DNA from: Paenibacillus tyrphae
GTDB taxonomy: Bacteria > Bacillota > Bacilli > Paenibacillales > NBRC-103111
DNA length: 64,000 bases
Assembly: GCF_000722545.1 (NCBI RefSeq)
Contig: NZ_JNVM01000004.1
Span: 248,001-312,000, forward strand
Direction: 5' to 3'
The stretch's first letter is position 1; every line of letters starts with the position of its first letter. This document shows positions 18,699-27,619 of this stretch, piece by piece. The notes below the pieces were generated by a model. The model saw only the letters and a program-made list of their open reading frames with translations, was not told the origin of the DNA and made no database searches. Position numbers and translations under genes: made by a program.

Positions 18699-19301
18699 AT
18701 GAATTCGAACATGTCGTTAACTGAGGCGATTCGCGGTCGAAGAAGCGTAGGGCGCGTCAAGAGCGACCCCATCTCGCGGGAGCTGATCGAGCAGCTGCTG
18801 GAAGCGGGCAACTGGGCGCCCAGCCACCATGCGACCGAGCCATGGCGCTTTTATGTGATGACCGGTGGCGGCCGGCAAGCGTTGGCTGACGCGTATGCGG
18901 ATATTGCAGCCGAAGGGGTGGCAGGCGTGTCCGGGCAAGAGCTGGAGGAGCTGCGGGCAAAGCAGTCGGCCAAAGCGTTCCGTGCGCCGGTGGTGATCGC
19001 CGTTGTCATGTCTCCCTCGCCGGCGAAAGGGGTCAGCCGTATCGAGGAGTTTGCCGCAGCGCACGCCGCCGTGCAAAATATGCTGCTCATGGCACATGCG
19101 CTCGGACTCGGGGCGATCTGGCGGACCGGTGAACCGGCTTATCATCCGCGGATGAAGCAAGCGTTCGCTCTAGGCGAAGCCGATGCGATTGTAGGACTGG
19201 TGTACGTCGGCATTCCGGAGACGACGCCATCCGAAGGCAAGCGCCGTCCGGCCGCGGACAAAACGGTATGGATGACCGGCGAAGCCGCCAGCAGGCCGTA
19301 A
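18699..19301 (+). CDS. Nitroreductase family protein (YdjA-like)
   Basis: FMN-dependent NAD(P)H oxidoreductase of 200 residues. The N terminus has the FMN phosphate signature RRSVGRVK (R-R-S), then LEAGNWAPSHHATEPWRFYV. The central AAAHAAVQNMLLMAHALGLGAIWRTG and the final GLVYVGIPE complete the fold of the short YdjA/RutE-like subgroup. The substrate is unknown. ATG at 18699 with CGGAGGTG upstream; a TTG directly before it is also in frame. Monocistronic; it converges on the AraC gene. Confidence 0.9.
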   Translation: MNSNMSLTEAIRGRRSVGRVKSDPISRELIEQLLEAGNWAPSHHATEPWRFYVMTGGGRQALADAYADIAAEGVAGVSGQELEELRAKQSAKAFRAPVVIAVVMSPSPAKGVSRIEEFAAAHAAVQNMLLMAHALGLGAIWRTGEPAYHPRMKQAFALGEADAIVGLVYVGIPETTPSEGKRRPAADKTVWMTGEAASRP

Positions 19302-19326
19302 CCTGCTTCTCAAGCCGTCGCTGGGG

Positions 19327-20214
19327 CTATTCCGAATCCGTCTGACTTCGGGCTTGGACGGACCGGGCGTATTCGGAAGGGCTCATGCCGGCCGATTTTT
19401 TGAACGCTTTGGAAAAATAATGCGGCCCGCTGAAGCCGAGCATCGCGGCAATTTCGGAAAAGTTGTACGTCTTCTCCCGAATCAGCGATTTGGCCCGGCC
19501 GATCTTTAATTGATTGTAATAAGACATGATGGATAGCCCGGTCTGCCGCTTGAATTGTTCTTTCAGCCGGGTTTTGGCCACATGCAGCGCCTCGCTAATT
19601 TCCCCGAGCGACACGTTTCCTTCCACATGGTCCTCCAAGTAACCGATGACCCTTCGGGCCAACGCTTCGTTATCCTTTTCCCTTGCCGTAAACGAAAGCG
19701 GTTTGCTCGTCTCCGCATGTCCCATCCTGCGCAGAAGGCGGATCAAGAATGTCTGCAAATACAGCTGGATCAGCTGCTCGCTTCCGACAGGCGCATCTTG
19801 CCGCCGTTTGAGCGGGTACCGAAACGGGAACTCGAACGCATGCTTTCCCTCCTTGACGATCTCCGCCAGAAGATTCCGCTCCGTATCCTCCAAGTAGACA
19901 ATTTGCCGCGCAAACCGCTTCATCGCTTCAGACCGGCAGTCGAACGTCAGAACGATAATGTTCGGCGCGGTGCCTTCACAGGCGTAAAAGCTGTGAAATT
20001 CGTCGGGCTCATGAAACACGACCATCCCTTGACGAAGCCGATGCTGTGTCGTGCCCGCCGTTACCTTGACCTCGCCCTTGTCGACATAAACCAATTCCCA
20101 GAAATCGTGCTGCTCGCCCGGGAATACATAGTTTTTGGCAAATTCGAAATAGTACATCGTGATGATGTTGTCAATCACAATTGTCGGCTTTAAGCGCGTT
20201 CGTTGATAGCTCAT
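19327..20214 (-). CDS. AraC-family transcriptional regulator
   Basis: N-terminal cupin-like sensor domain (HDFWELVYVDKGEVKVTAG, then VVFHEPDEFHSF) and C-terminal double helix-turn-helix (VSLGEISEALHVAKTRLKEQF and FSEIAAMLGFSGPHYFSKAF-KKSAGMSP). The start is set at ATG 20214 (MSYQRTRLK), where GAAGGA lies upstream; an alternative ATG at 20253 would add 13 residues. It is divergent from the Gfo/Idh oxidoreductase gene across a 204-nt region, a common layout for sugar-responsive pairs, so it may control that gene. Inducer unknown. Confidence 0.9.
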   Translation of the reverse strand: MSYQRTRLKPTIVIDNIITMYYFEFAKNYVFPGEQHDFWELVYVDKGEVKVTAGTTQHRLRQGMVVFHEPDEFHSFYACEGTAPNIIVLTFDCRSEAMKRFARQIVYLEDTERNLLAEIVKEGKHAFEFPFRYPLKRRQDAPVGSEQLIQLYLQTFLIRLLRRMGHAETSKPLSFTAREKDNEALARRVIGYLEDHVEGNVSLGEISEALHVAKTRLKEQFKRQTGLSIMSYYNQLKIGRAKSLIREKTYNFSEIAAMLGFSGPHYFSKAFKKSAGMSPSEYARSVQARSQTDSE

Positions 20215-20418
20215 CCGGTCCTTCGTCTCCCGCTTCGTTCTTATCTCCATCATACCTTGGCTCCGGGCTTCTGAAAAGCGGCCCCGCGTTGAGGGACGGG
20301 CTCATTTTGCAAAAAATGCGGCTTCGAAGACAAAGCCACGGCCGCTCAGGCTTTTCTATAATGGGGGTAAGTGAACCTAACCCATTAACATACGGATTGC
20401 CTGGAGGAGGAGTCAGAC

Positions 20419-21540
20419 ATGAGATTGGCTGTCATTGGCTATGGAGCGAGAATACGCGGGGTGCTGAAATATGTGCAGCAGGCCAACCCCGAATGCAAGG
20501 TTACGGCGGTTGTCGACATCCGCAAGGATAAGGTGCTGAACGATACGGAAGGATCGGGCGAAATCCGGCTGTTTGAGACGCCCGAGGAGATGCTTGAGCA
20601 GGAGAAGCCGGACGGCGTCCTGATCGGCCCGCGCTGCTCCTTGCATACGGAGATGGCTCTGAAGGTGCTGCCGAGCGGAATTCCGCTGTATCTCGAAAAG
20701 CCGGTCGCTACGACGATGGAGGATGCGCTGCGCTTGAAGCGCGGCTTCGAGGCCTGTCCGTCGCCGGTGATCGTCTCTTTCCCGCTGCGCGTCACGTCCA
20801 TCGTGAAGCTGGTGAAGGAAATTATCGATTCCGGCAAAATCGGGACGGTCGAGCATGTCCAAGCAGTCAACAACGTTCCGTACGGCGGCGTCTATTTTCA
20901 CAATTGGTACCGGGACGAGAACGAAACGGGGGGCTTGTTTTTGCAAAAGGCGACCCACGATTTCGACTATATTAACCATGTGCTCGGGCTTCGTCCGGTC
21001 AGCGTCTGCGCGATGACGTCCAAACAAATTTTCAAGGGCACGAAGCCTGCGGGGCTCCGGTGTCTCGATTGCGGGGAAAACAAAACGTGCGCCGAGAGCA
21101 CGGTCGGCACGCCAATGGAGCAGGAATGGCCTTACTGCGCCTTTGCCGAAGATACGGGCAATGAAGACTCGGGCAGCGCATTGATCCGTTACGAGACCGG
21201 GATGCATGTGTCGTACTCGCAGAACTTTTTCGCCCGGCAAAAAGCGGGCTCCCGCGGCGCGCGGTTCCTCGGCTACAAAGGAACGGTCGAGTTCGACTTT
21301 ACGACCGGTGTCGTCAAGGTATTCATGCATCACACGCCGCGGGTAGAAACGTACGAGATCGATGCGGCGGAAGACCATTTTGGCGGCGACGCGGCGCTTG
21401 CGGAAAATTTCGTCAATATGATCCGCGGCACCGAGGAGTCGGTCAGCACGCTGGACGATGGCTTGCTAAGCGCGCTCCTTTGCCTGAAAGCGCGGGAGTC
21501 GGCGCTCACCGGCACGTTCCAGACGATCGACTGGACGTAG
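20419..21540 (+). CDS. Gfo/Idh/MocA family NAD(P)-dependent oxidoreductase
   Basis: Dehydrogenase of 373 residues acting probably on a sugar or inositol-like compound. The Rossmann start is MRLAVIGYGARIRGVLK, and the family hallmark EKPVATTMEDAL carries the EKP nicotinamide/substrate motif. The C-terminal domain begins near residue 125, and KATHDFDYINH supplies the catalytic His region. A cysteine cluster (CLDCGENKTC, then C in PYCAF) at about residues 215-245 is seen in a subgroup of these enzymes. RBS TGGAGGAGGAG. A TATAAT box lies at 20357-20362 without a clear -35, which fits activation by the divergent AraC protein. Confidence 0.88.
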   Translation: MRLAVIGYGARIRGVLKYVQQANPECKVTAVVDIRKDKVLNDTEGSGEIRLFETPEEMLEQEKPDGVLIGPRCSLHTEMALKVLPSGIPLYLEKPVATTMEDALRLKRGFEACPSPVIVSFPLRVTSIVKLVKEIIDSGKIGTVEHVQAVNNVPYGGVYFHNWYRDENETGGLFLQKATHDFDYINHVLGLRPVSVCAMTSKQIFKGTKPAGLRCLDCGENKTCAESTVGTPMEQEWPYCAFAEDTGNEDSGSALIRYETGMHVSYSQNFFARQKAGSRGARFLGYKGTVEFDFTTGVVKVFMHHTPRVETYEIDAAEDHFGGDAALAENFVNMIRGTEESVSTLDDGLLSALLCLKARESALTGTFQTIDWT

Positions 21541-21544
21541 CGGA

Positions 21545-22381
21545 CTAAAGGGCTTCGCCGGATTGTTCCGGCGGCAGCCGTTTCATCAGCTGTTTGCGGG
21601 CCCGGGCGGCGGCTCTGCGGACCGCTGGCGACACATTCTGCTCCAGCTTGGTGAAGCCGGGCGCGAGCAGGTCCCAATGCTCAGCCGCTGCGGCTGAAGC
21701 ATACATATTCGCCGCGTGGATGCGGACCGCCTCGTTCGCGCTGGCGATCCATACGTCAAGCCGTGCAGCTGTTTCCTCCGGATACGAAGCGAGAAGCCCC
21801 TCACCGAGCGTGAGCGGGCTTTTTGCTTTTCCGGCGGGGAACGGGACGCCCGACATCAGCTGCTCGGTTAAATCCAGCAGCGGCCCGCTCCATGCCGGGT
21901 TGCGGGTTTTGGCCGCGATCCGGATAGCGTTGGCGACGGCTGCGATCTCGTGCGGCAGAGGCGAGGCTGACCAAGCGGCCAGCTGTGGATAAAACGTGTG
22001 AAATTGCTTGACCAGTAGCGTTCCGCAGGCCTCGCCCGTCCAGCGCCGGACGGTGGCGTGCGGGCTGTCCGCCAAGAAACGCAGCCGTTCGGCCGTCTCG
22101 TCGGGAGCGGCTGTGTAATGGCCGGACAAAAGAAAGACGGCAAGCTCCTGCGCCGTTTCGTCCCCAGTTTGCGCAAGTCCGGAAGCCAGGCGGACGAGCC
22201 GCTTCGGATCGGACAGAGCGGCTTCGATCACTTGCAGCGCTTGGTGCTTGACGGCGCGCGCCTGTTTATCGGGCAGCGTGCCGAGGACCGGGCCCAGGGC
22301 AGCCGTTAAGGCGGAGGCCGAGCCACGGGAGGCGGCGTCCGCCGCATCACGCTTCCAGTCTTGTTCGGCAAGCGGCATCAT
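21545..22381 (-). CDS. HEAT-repeat-like hypothetical protein
   Basis: A 278-residue Ala/Leu-rich all-helical protein. Successive helix pairs such as LVRLASGLAQTGDETAQELAVFL, ATVRRWTGEACGTLL and AVRIHAANMYASAAAA look like HEAT/armadillo repeats, so a binding scaffold is likely; no catalytic motif is visible. The start at ATG 22381 has GGAGGAA at correct distance, whereas the frame extends 72 codons further upstream into the gnd promoter region and is rejected there. Its stop lies 4 nt from the stop of the convergent oxidoreductase gene. Confidence 0.72.
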   Translation of the reverse strand: MMPLAEQDWKRDAADAASRGSASALTAALGPVLGTLPDKQARAVKHQALQVIEAALSDPKRLVRLASGLAQTGDETAQELAVFLLSGHYTAAPDETAERLRFLADSPHATVRRWTGEACGTLLVKQFHTFYPQLAAWSASPLPHEIAAVANAIRIAAKTRNPAWSGPLLDLTEQLMSGVPFPAGKAKSPLTLGEGLLASYPEETAARLDVWIASANEAVRIHAANMYASAAAAEHWDLLAPGFTKLEQNVSPAVRRAAARARKQLMKRLPPEQSGEAL

Positions 22382-22532
22382 ATCAAATTCCTCCGTTTCA
22401 AACGTTACGTTGTTATATCTTCCCACAATCTTACCAAACATACGTTCTGCGAGCAAGGCATTTGTCCCAGTGCAAGCCGGAGCTGATCCGAAATCCGGCA
22501 CTCTCCCGGCAGAGGAGCAGACCAATTCGTAG

Positions 22533-22561
22533 TTTACAGACAGGCGGGATAGAGGTATATT
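22533..22561 (+). promoter_or_regulatory. Sigma-A promoter of gnd
   Basis: TTTACA (22533-22538), 17 bp, TATATT (22556-22561). The predicted start (about 22568) is directly upstream of the GntR-type operator. Confidence 0.75.
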
Positions 22562-22577
22562 ATTTTTGAACACATGA

Positions 22578-22595
22578 ATACTTGTATACAAGTAC
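22578..22595 (+). promoter_or_regulatory. GntR operator 1 (gnd)
   Basis: ATACTTGTATACAAGTAC contains the 16-bp perfect palindrome TACTTGTATACAAGTA. It agrees with the ATACTTGTATACAAGTAT gluconate operator of B. subtilis GntR as I recall it. Placed about +11 to +28, it would block transcription of gnd without gluconate. Confidence 0.88.
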
Positions 22596-22620
22596 ACAAT
22601 ATTTATCGAGGTGATAATTT

Positions 22621-23520
22621 ATGAAACTTGGGATGATCGGACTTGGAAAAATGGGGTTTAACCTCGTGCAAAATTTGCTTCAGCAGCAGCATGAGGTAGT
22701 GGTGTACGACGTCAATCCCGAACCGGGAAAGAAATTGCAAGAACGCGGCGCAGAGCTTTCCGCTTCCGTCAACGAGCTGGTGGAGAAGCTGGAAGCTCCC
22801 CGCATCGTCTGGGTTATGGTTCCGGCCGGTCCGATTGTGGATCAGGTGATCGACACGGTTAGTCCGTTGCTGGAGCAAGGAGATATCGTGATTGACGGCG
22901 GGAACTCCCACTACAAGCAATCGGTGGCCCGGGCGGATAAGCTGAAGGAGCGGGGCATCCATTTTTTCGACGTGGGAACATCGGGAGGCACGGAGGGCGC
23001 GGCCCATGGCGGCTGTTTTATGATCGGCGGAGACCAAGACGCGTTTGCAACCATTGAGCCGCTGTTTCAAGGCATCGCGGTCGACAAAGGCTATTTGTAT
23101 GCCGGCGGCCACGGCAGCGGGCACTTTCTCAAGATGGTCCATAACGGCATTGAGTACGGCATGATGCAATCGATTGCAGAAGGATTTGAGATTTTATCGA
23201 AAAGCCAATTTGATTTCAATTACGAAGAGGTCGCGCGGGTGTGGGCGAACGGTTCGGTAATTCGGGGATGGCTGATGGAGCTGACCCAAAACGCGTTTTC
23301 TAAAGATCCTAAGCTGGACGGGATTCGGGGAATCATGAAAAGCTCCGGAGAAGGGAAATGGACGGTTCAGACGGCGCTCGATATGGAAATCAGCACGCCT
23401 GTCATCGCGCTGTCCCTGCTGATGCGGTACCGGTCCATGGAAGACGATACGTTCCACGGCAAGGTAGTGGCTGCTCTGCGCAATGAATTTGGCGGTCATG
23501 AAGTCGTAAGAAATTCGTAA
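22621..23520 (+). CDS. gnd: 6-phosphogluconate dehydrogenase (decarboxylating), short form
   Basis: Oxidises 6-phosphogluconate to ribulose 5-phosphate and CO2. The Rossmann motif is GMIGLGKMGFNLVQNL, then IDGGNSHYKQS (substrate site), DVGTSGGTEGA and GHFLKMVHNGIEYGMMQ with the catalytic Lys and Asn. Length 299 identifies the short, GndA/YqeC-like class, often NAD-dependent, rather than the 470-residue enzyme. Together with gntK and gntP it takes gluconate into the pentose phosphate pathway. First gene of the gnd-gntR-gntP-gntK cluster and controlled by operator 1. Confidence 0.94.
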   Translation: MKLGMIGLGKMGFNLVQNLLQQQHEVVVYDVNPEPGKKLQERGAELSASVNELVEKLEAPRIVWVMVPAGPIVDQVIDTVSPLLEQGDIVIDGGNSHYKQSVARADKLKERGIHFFDVGTSGGTEGAAHGGCFMIGGDQDAFATIEPLFQGIAVDKGYLYAGGHGSGHFLKMVHNGIEYGMMQSIAEGFEILSKSQFDFNYEEVARVWANGSVIRGWLMELTQNAFSKDPKLDGIRGIMKSSGEGKWTVQTALDMEISTPVIALSLLMRYRSMEDDTFHGKVVAALRNEFGGHEVVRNS

Positions 23521-23571
23521 GATCGATTTACCTGATGGATTCGTTTCATAACTATGTGATAAAATCTAAAA

Positions 23572-23588
23572 ATACTTGTCTACGATAC
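23572..23588 (+). promoter_or_regulatory. GntR operator 2 (gntR, imperfect)
   Basis: ATACTTGTCTACGATAC: the left half-site ATACTTGTC is identical to that of operator 3, while the right half is degenerate. It lies 45 nt before the gntR start, so it is suited to weaker autoregulation. Confidence 0.7.
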
Positions 23589-23632
23589 CTTATCGCAGTT
23601 ATCGAAAAACGGTCTGTATGGGAGAGTTGTTC

Positions 23633-24304
23633 ATGCGTTATCCTGCTGTATGGTTGCAAGGGTTATCTTTGGGAGAAAGTATGGCTTGCGATTTAAGATT
23701 GCAAATTATCGCCGGGAACATAAAGCCGGGCGAAGTCATATCGGAAAATAAGGTGGCCGCGGAATTCGGAACAAGCCGGTCGCCGGTCAGGGAAGCGTTG
23801 AAAACGTTGTCAAACGAAGGTCTGATTCGTCTGGAAAGAATGGGCGCCGTCGTGAACGGTCTAAGCTCACAGGATGTCGAAGAGCTATATGACGTCCGGT
23901 TTTTGATCGAGAGCTTTGCGCAGCAGCGATTGGCCGAAGGAAACCATGAGTCGCTGCTCTCCAATCTGAAACGGAACATCGACAAAATGGATTTGGCTAT
24001 GAAGCACCGCGATATCGAGGAATTTTCGTATTTGGACTTTTCCTTTCACGAATCGATCATCGTGGAGGCCAAACATGCAAGGATCTTGCATTTGTGGAAA
24101 AGCATCCGCCAAATCGTGTTGACCGTCATGTACCTTACGACGGCGGAGGTATTCTCCAAAGGCGAGAACAAACTCAAGTCCGTCATCGATAAGCACCGGT
24201 CGATTGTAGCCGGGCTCGAATCGAAGGACGTTACCGTCATTCAATCCGTCGTTCAGCAATATTTTGCGGATTCGCATAAAACGCTTCATAGCAGATTTCC
24301 TTAA
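23633..24304 (+). CDS. gntR: GntR-family (FadR/FCD type) regulator of the gluconate genes
   Basis: Gluconate-responsive repressor of 223 residues. The winged HTH is GEVISENKVAAEFGTSRSPVREALKTLSNEGLI (given here by its ends, residues about 33-65), then the FCD all-helical effector domain with VRFLIESFAQQRLAEGN and the metal-ligand-like SFHESIIVEAKH. ATG at 23633 has GGGAGAG upstream; in-frame TTG 23576 lies inside operator 2 and is rejected. Three copies of the expected operator around this gene set make the GntR assignment firm. Confidence 0.88.
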   Translation: MRYPAVWLQGLSLGESMACDLRLQIIAGNIKPGEVISENKVAAEFGTSRSPVREALKTLSNEGLIRLERMGAVVNGLSSQDVEELYDVRFLIESFAQQRLAEGNHESLLSNLKRNIDKMDLAMKHRDIEEFSYLDFSFHESIIVEAKHARILHLWKSIRQIVLTVMYLTTAEVFSKGENKLKSVIDKHRSIVAGLESKDVTVIQSVVQQYFADSHKTLHSRFP

Positions 24305-24334
24305 AAGGGCGCTGCTATGTGGCTTTCACTGCCC

Positions 24335-24361
24335 ATACTTGTCGACAAGTATACATGTATA
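24335..24361 (+). promoter_or_regulatory. GntR operator 3 (gntP-gntK)
   Basis: ATACTTGTCGACAAGTAT (24335-24352) is a perfect 18-bp palindrome of the GntR type. It runs straight into a second palindrome, TATACATGTATA (24350-24361). It precedes gntP by about 80 nt; no clear -35/-10 pair could be fixed around it. Confidence 0.87.
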
Positions 24362-24437
24362 AATTCATTGCCATTCTATAAATTGGGCATACTCTGGATA
24401 CCGAACCATGCTCGCATGAATATAAGGAGAACTGCTT

Positions 24438-25799
24438 ATGAATCGAATTTTTGGTCTTGATCACAACTTGACCTTGATCATCTGGGCGTTACTTGCCATC
24501 GTTTTTCTTGTCGTTCTGATCGCCAGATTCAAATGGAATCCTTTTGTGACGCTTTTGATTTCTTCGTTGCTTTTAGGTTTTTTGGCCGGCATGAAACCTG
24601 AGGACATCATTAAAGCGGTTACAGGTGGGCTTGGCGGCACGCTCGGAACGATTGCAATCGTCATCGGGCTCGGAACGATGCTCGGCAAAATGATGGCGGA
24701 GTCCGGAGGCGCCGAGCGGATCGCAACCACGCTGATCGACCGGTTCGGCGAAAAACGCGTTCACTGGGCGATGATGATCGTCGGATTTATTGTAGGGATT
24801 CCCGTGTTTTTCGAGGTTGGGGTTATCCTGTTGATTCCTATCGTATTTATCGTGGCGCGCAAGACGAAAATGTCATTATTGCAAATCGGCATTCCGCTGC
24901 TGGCCGGGCTTTCCACCGTGCATGGGCTTGTTCCGCCTCATCCGGCGCCGATGATTGCCATTGCCGCTTATAATGCCGATCTGGGGAAGACGATTCTGTA
25001 TTCCATTCTGGTCGGGCTGCCGACGGCCATTATTGCCGGCCCTCTGTTTGGCAAATTTATCGGCAAACGCTTGGCGGTAGAGCCGCCGGCCGATTTGGCC
25101 GAGCAATTCGCGGCGAAGGATAACCGCGGCCTTCCCGGGTTCGGGATCACACTGTTCACGATTTTATTGCCCGTCCTTCTCATGCTGATCGGATCGATCG
25201 CCACCATTATCGACCCGAAAGCGACGAGCGGCCTCACCCGGTTTAGCACATTTATCGGCCATGAAATTATCGCCCTGCTTATCGCGGTCGTCTTCTCCTT
25301 CTTTTCGCTCGGCTTTGCGAGGGGCTTTAAGAAAGAGGATATTTCCCGCTTTGCCAGCGAATGCTTAGCCCCGACCGCAACGATCATTCTGATCATCGGG
25401 GCCGGCGGAGCCTTTAAGCAGGTATTGATTAACAGCGGGGTAGGCGGCGCTATTGCCGCGATGGCCACTCAGGCGCATGTGAACATTATCTTTTTCGCAT
25501 GGTTTGTCGCCGCTCTCATCCGTGTCGCGACAGGGTCGGCCACGGTTGCGATGACGACGGCCGCAGGCATCGTCGCTCCCGTCCTTGCGCTGAATCCGGG
25601 CGTGAATGTGGAACTGGTCGTGCTGGCTACGGGCGCAGGATCGCTTGTATTGTCCCACGTGAATGACGCGGGCTTTTGGATGGTCAAAGAGTTTTTTAAC
25701 ATGAGCGTATCGCAAACTTTAAAATCATGGACGGCGATGGAGACGATTTTATCCGTGGTGGGACTGGTTTTCATTCTTCTCCTTAGCGTCGTGGTTTAA
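24438..25799 (+). CDS. gntP: Gluconate:H+ symporter GntP
   Basis: Gluconate permease of 453 residues with about 12 to 14 hydrophobic segments. GntP-family motifs include GFLAGMKPEDIIKAVTGGLG, the GLGTMLGKMMAESGGAERIA segment, LLAGLSTVHGLVPPHPAP and GSATVAMTTAAGIVAP. ATAAGGAGA precedes ATG. It imports gluconate for the kinase encoded next. Operator 3 upstream puts it under GntR. Confidence 0.94.
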   Translation: MNRIFGLDHNLTLIIWALLAIVFLVVLIARFKWNPFVTLLISSLLLGFLAGMKPEDIIKAVTGGLGGTLGTIAIVIGLGTMLGKMMAESGGAERIATTLIDRFGEKRVHWAMMIVGFIVGIPVFFEVGVILLIPIVFIVARKTKMSLLQIGIPLLAGLSTVHGLVPPHPAPMIAIAAYNADLGKTILYSILVGLPTAIIAGPLFGKFIGKRLAVEPPADLAEQFAAKDNRGLPGFGITLFTILLPVLLMLIGSIATIIDPKATSGLTRFSTFIGHEIIALLIAVVFSFFSLGFARGFKKEDISRFASECLAPTATIILIIGAGGAFKQVLINSGVGGAIAAMATQAHVNIIFFAWFVAALIRVATGSATVAMTTAAGIVAPVLALNPGVNVELVVLATGAGSLVLSHVNDAGFWMVKEFFNMSVSQTLKSWTAMETILSVVGLVFILLLSVVV

Positions 25800-25822
25800 G
25801 AATAAGAAAGGGGGTTATTTCA

Positions 25823-27370
25823 TTGAGCCAGCCTACTTATATGATTGGCGTTGATATCGGAACGACCAGCACGAAAGCCGTCTTATTCGAGGAAAACGGG
25901 AAAGTCGTCACCAAGGCGGACGAGGAATACCCTTTGTATATGCCTACTTCGTCTATAGCCGAGCAGGACCCGGACCGCATATTCCGCGCAGTGATTCAAA
26001 CGTTGAAGCGCGTAATGGTGCAAAGCGCCGCGAGGCCGGAGCAAGTCCTGTTTGTCTCCTTCAGCTCGGCCATGCACAGCGTCATCGTGGTTGATGCCGA
26101 AGGCAAGCCGCTAACGCGCTGCATTACCTGGGGGGATAACCGAAGTGCCGCCTGGGCGGAACGCTTGAAGCGGGACATGAACGGGCATGAGATCTATTTG
26201 CGAACGGGGACGCCCATCCATCCGATGTCGCCGCTTTCCAAGCTGCTGTGGCTTCGCCACGATCATCAGGTGCTGTTTCAAAACGCCGGCAAATTCATCT
26301 CGATCAAGGAATATGTGTTTGCCAAGCTGTTCGACGAATACGTGGTCGATTATTCCATCGCCTCGGCGACCGGTCTAATGAATTTGCAGAAGCTGGACTG
26401 GGACGAGGAAGCGCTGGACGTTGCCGGGGTATCGAGAGATCAATTGTCCAGACTTGTCCCGACGACGTATGCGCTGAAAGGAATAAAAGCCGTTTTCGCG
26501 GAAGAAACGGGCCTTGCCGGATCGACCCCGTTTATTGTCGGCGCGAGCGACGGCGTGCTTTCCAACCTTGGCATGAATGCGATCGAGCCCGGAGTTGTGG
26601 CGGCGACCATCGGCACCAGCGGCGCGATCCGCACCGTGATCGACCAGCCTTCAACCGATCCGAAGGGGAGAATCTTCTGTTATGCCCTGACGGAAAAGCA
26701 TTGGGTCATCGGCGGAGCGGTCAACAATGGCGGCATGCTGTTCCGGTGGGCGAGGGACGAGTTTGCCGCATCGGAGGTCGAAACGGCCAAGCGTCTCGGA
26801 ATCGACGCCTACGACCTGTTGACGCAAATTGTGGAGAAGGTGAGCCCGGGCTCCGACGGCTTGATTTTTCATCCATATATGACCGGGGAACGCGCTCCTT
26901 TATGGAATGCGAATGCAAGAGGCTCCTTTTTCGGCTTGACGATGCACCATCGCAAGGAGCATATGATCCGCGCCGTACTGGAAGGGGTTATTTTTAATCT
27001 GTACACCGTCTTGCTGGCGATGGGGGAGCGGATCGGGCGGCCCAAAAAAATTCAAGCCACGGGCGGCTTTGCCCGCTCCTCTCTCTGGCGCCAGATCATG
27101 GCGGATATTTTCGATCAGGAAGTGGTCGTCCCCCAAAGCTTCGAAAGCTCTTGTCTCGGAGCTGTCGTGCTTGGTTTATATGCGACGGGGAGAGCGGATT
27201 CGCTGCATATCGTTTCTCGGATGGTCGGCGCAACGCATGTGCATAAGCCGATACGGGAGCATGCCGAAATCTACCATGAGCTTCTGCCCATCTACATTAA
27301 AATCGCGAGAAACATGCAGGAGGAATACGAGGCGATCGCCCGTTTTCAACAAAAGCGGGAACGTTTCTAG
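25823..27370 (+). CDS. gntK: Gluconokinase (FGGY family)
   Basis: Phosphorylates gluconate to 6-phosphogluconate, the substrate of Gnd. FGGY kinase of 515 residues: N-terminal MIGVDIGTTSTKAVLFEENG, then SFSSAMHSVIVVDAEG and CITWGDNRSA. The second domain has GASDGVLSNLGMNAI, TIGTSGAIRTV, HPYMTGERAP and the adenosine motif ATGGFARSSLWRQIMADI. Start is TTG at 25823 behind GAAAGGGGG. It lies 23 nt after gntP and ends the cluster at a strong terminator. Confidence 0.93.
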   Translation: MSQPTYMIGVDIGTTSTKAVLFEENGKVVTKADEEYPLYMPTSSIAEQDPDRIFRAVIQTLKRVMVQSAARPEQVLFVSFSSAMHSVIVVDAEGKPLTRCITWGDNRSAAWAERLKRDMNGHEIYLRTGTPIHPMSPLSKLLWLRHDHQVLFQNAGKFISIKEYVFAKLFDEYVVDYSIASATGLMNLQKLDWDEEALDVAGVSRDQLSRLVPTTYALKGIKAVFAEETGLAGSTPFIVGASDGVLSNLGMNAIEPGVVAATIGTSGAIRTVIDQPSTDPKGRIFCYALTEKHWVIGGAVNNGGMLFRWARDEFAASEVETAKRLGIDAYDLLTQIVEKVSPGSDGLIFHPYMTGERAPLWNANARGSFFGLTMHHRKEHMIRAVLEGVIFNLYTVLLAMGERIGRPKKIQATGGFARSSLWRQIMADIFDQEVVVPQSFESSCLGAVVLGLYATGRADSLHIVSRMVGATHVHKPIREHAEIYHELLPIYIKIARNMQEEYEAIARFQQKRERF

Positions 27371-27393
27371 AAAACTTCAAGCTTCAATCACGC

Positions 27394-27457
27394 GGAAAAA
27401 GCCGGGAAAAGTGCGCTGTCTTATAGGGCAGCCCTTTTCCCGGCTTTTTCCTATTTT
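27394..27457 (+). terminator. Strong terminator after gntK
   Basis: GGAAAAAGCCGGGAAAAG (27394-27411) and CTTTTCCCGGCTTTTTCC (27434-27451) form a perfect 18-bp stem followed by TATTTT. It can act in both directions. Confidence 0.93.
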
Positions 27458-27522
27458 GCCGAGCCGATACCGCAGCCAAAGGATAAGCTGAGGCGGAACG
27501 GGTGTTCCGGTGTATTCGATTG

Positions 27523-27531
27523 TGCTATACT
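27523..27531 (+). promoter_or_regulatory. Extended -10 box upstream of addB
   Basis: TGCTATACT is an extended -10 element 89 nt before addB; no good -35 hexamer is present at 16-18 bp, so only the -10 is claimed. Confidence 0.45.
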
Positions 27532-27619
27532 ATACCAAAACCTGTCTTTTCCGCAATGTCCGACATTTTGGTAGAATAGTAGAGTTACGTGAATTGAAGC
27601 GAAATTTGGAGGAGCGACT

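Noticed and set aside
22382..22597. Longer N terminus of the HEAT-repeat protein (72 extra codons)
   Set aside because: It would overlap the gnd promoter and operator and has no ribosome-binding site, whereas ATG 22381 has GGAGGAA at the right distance.
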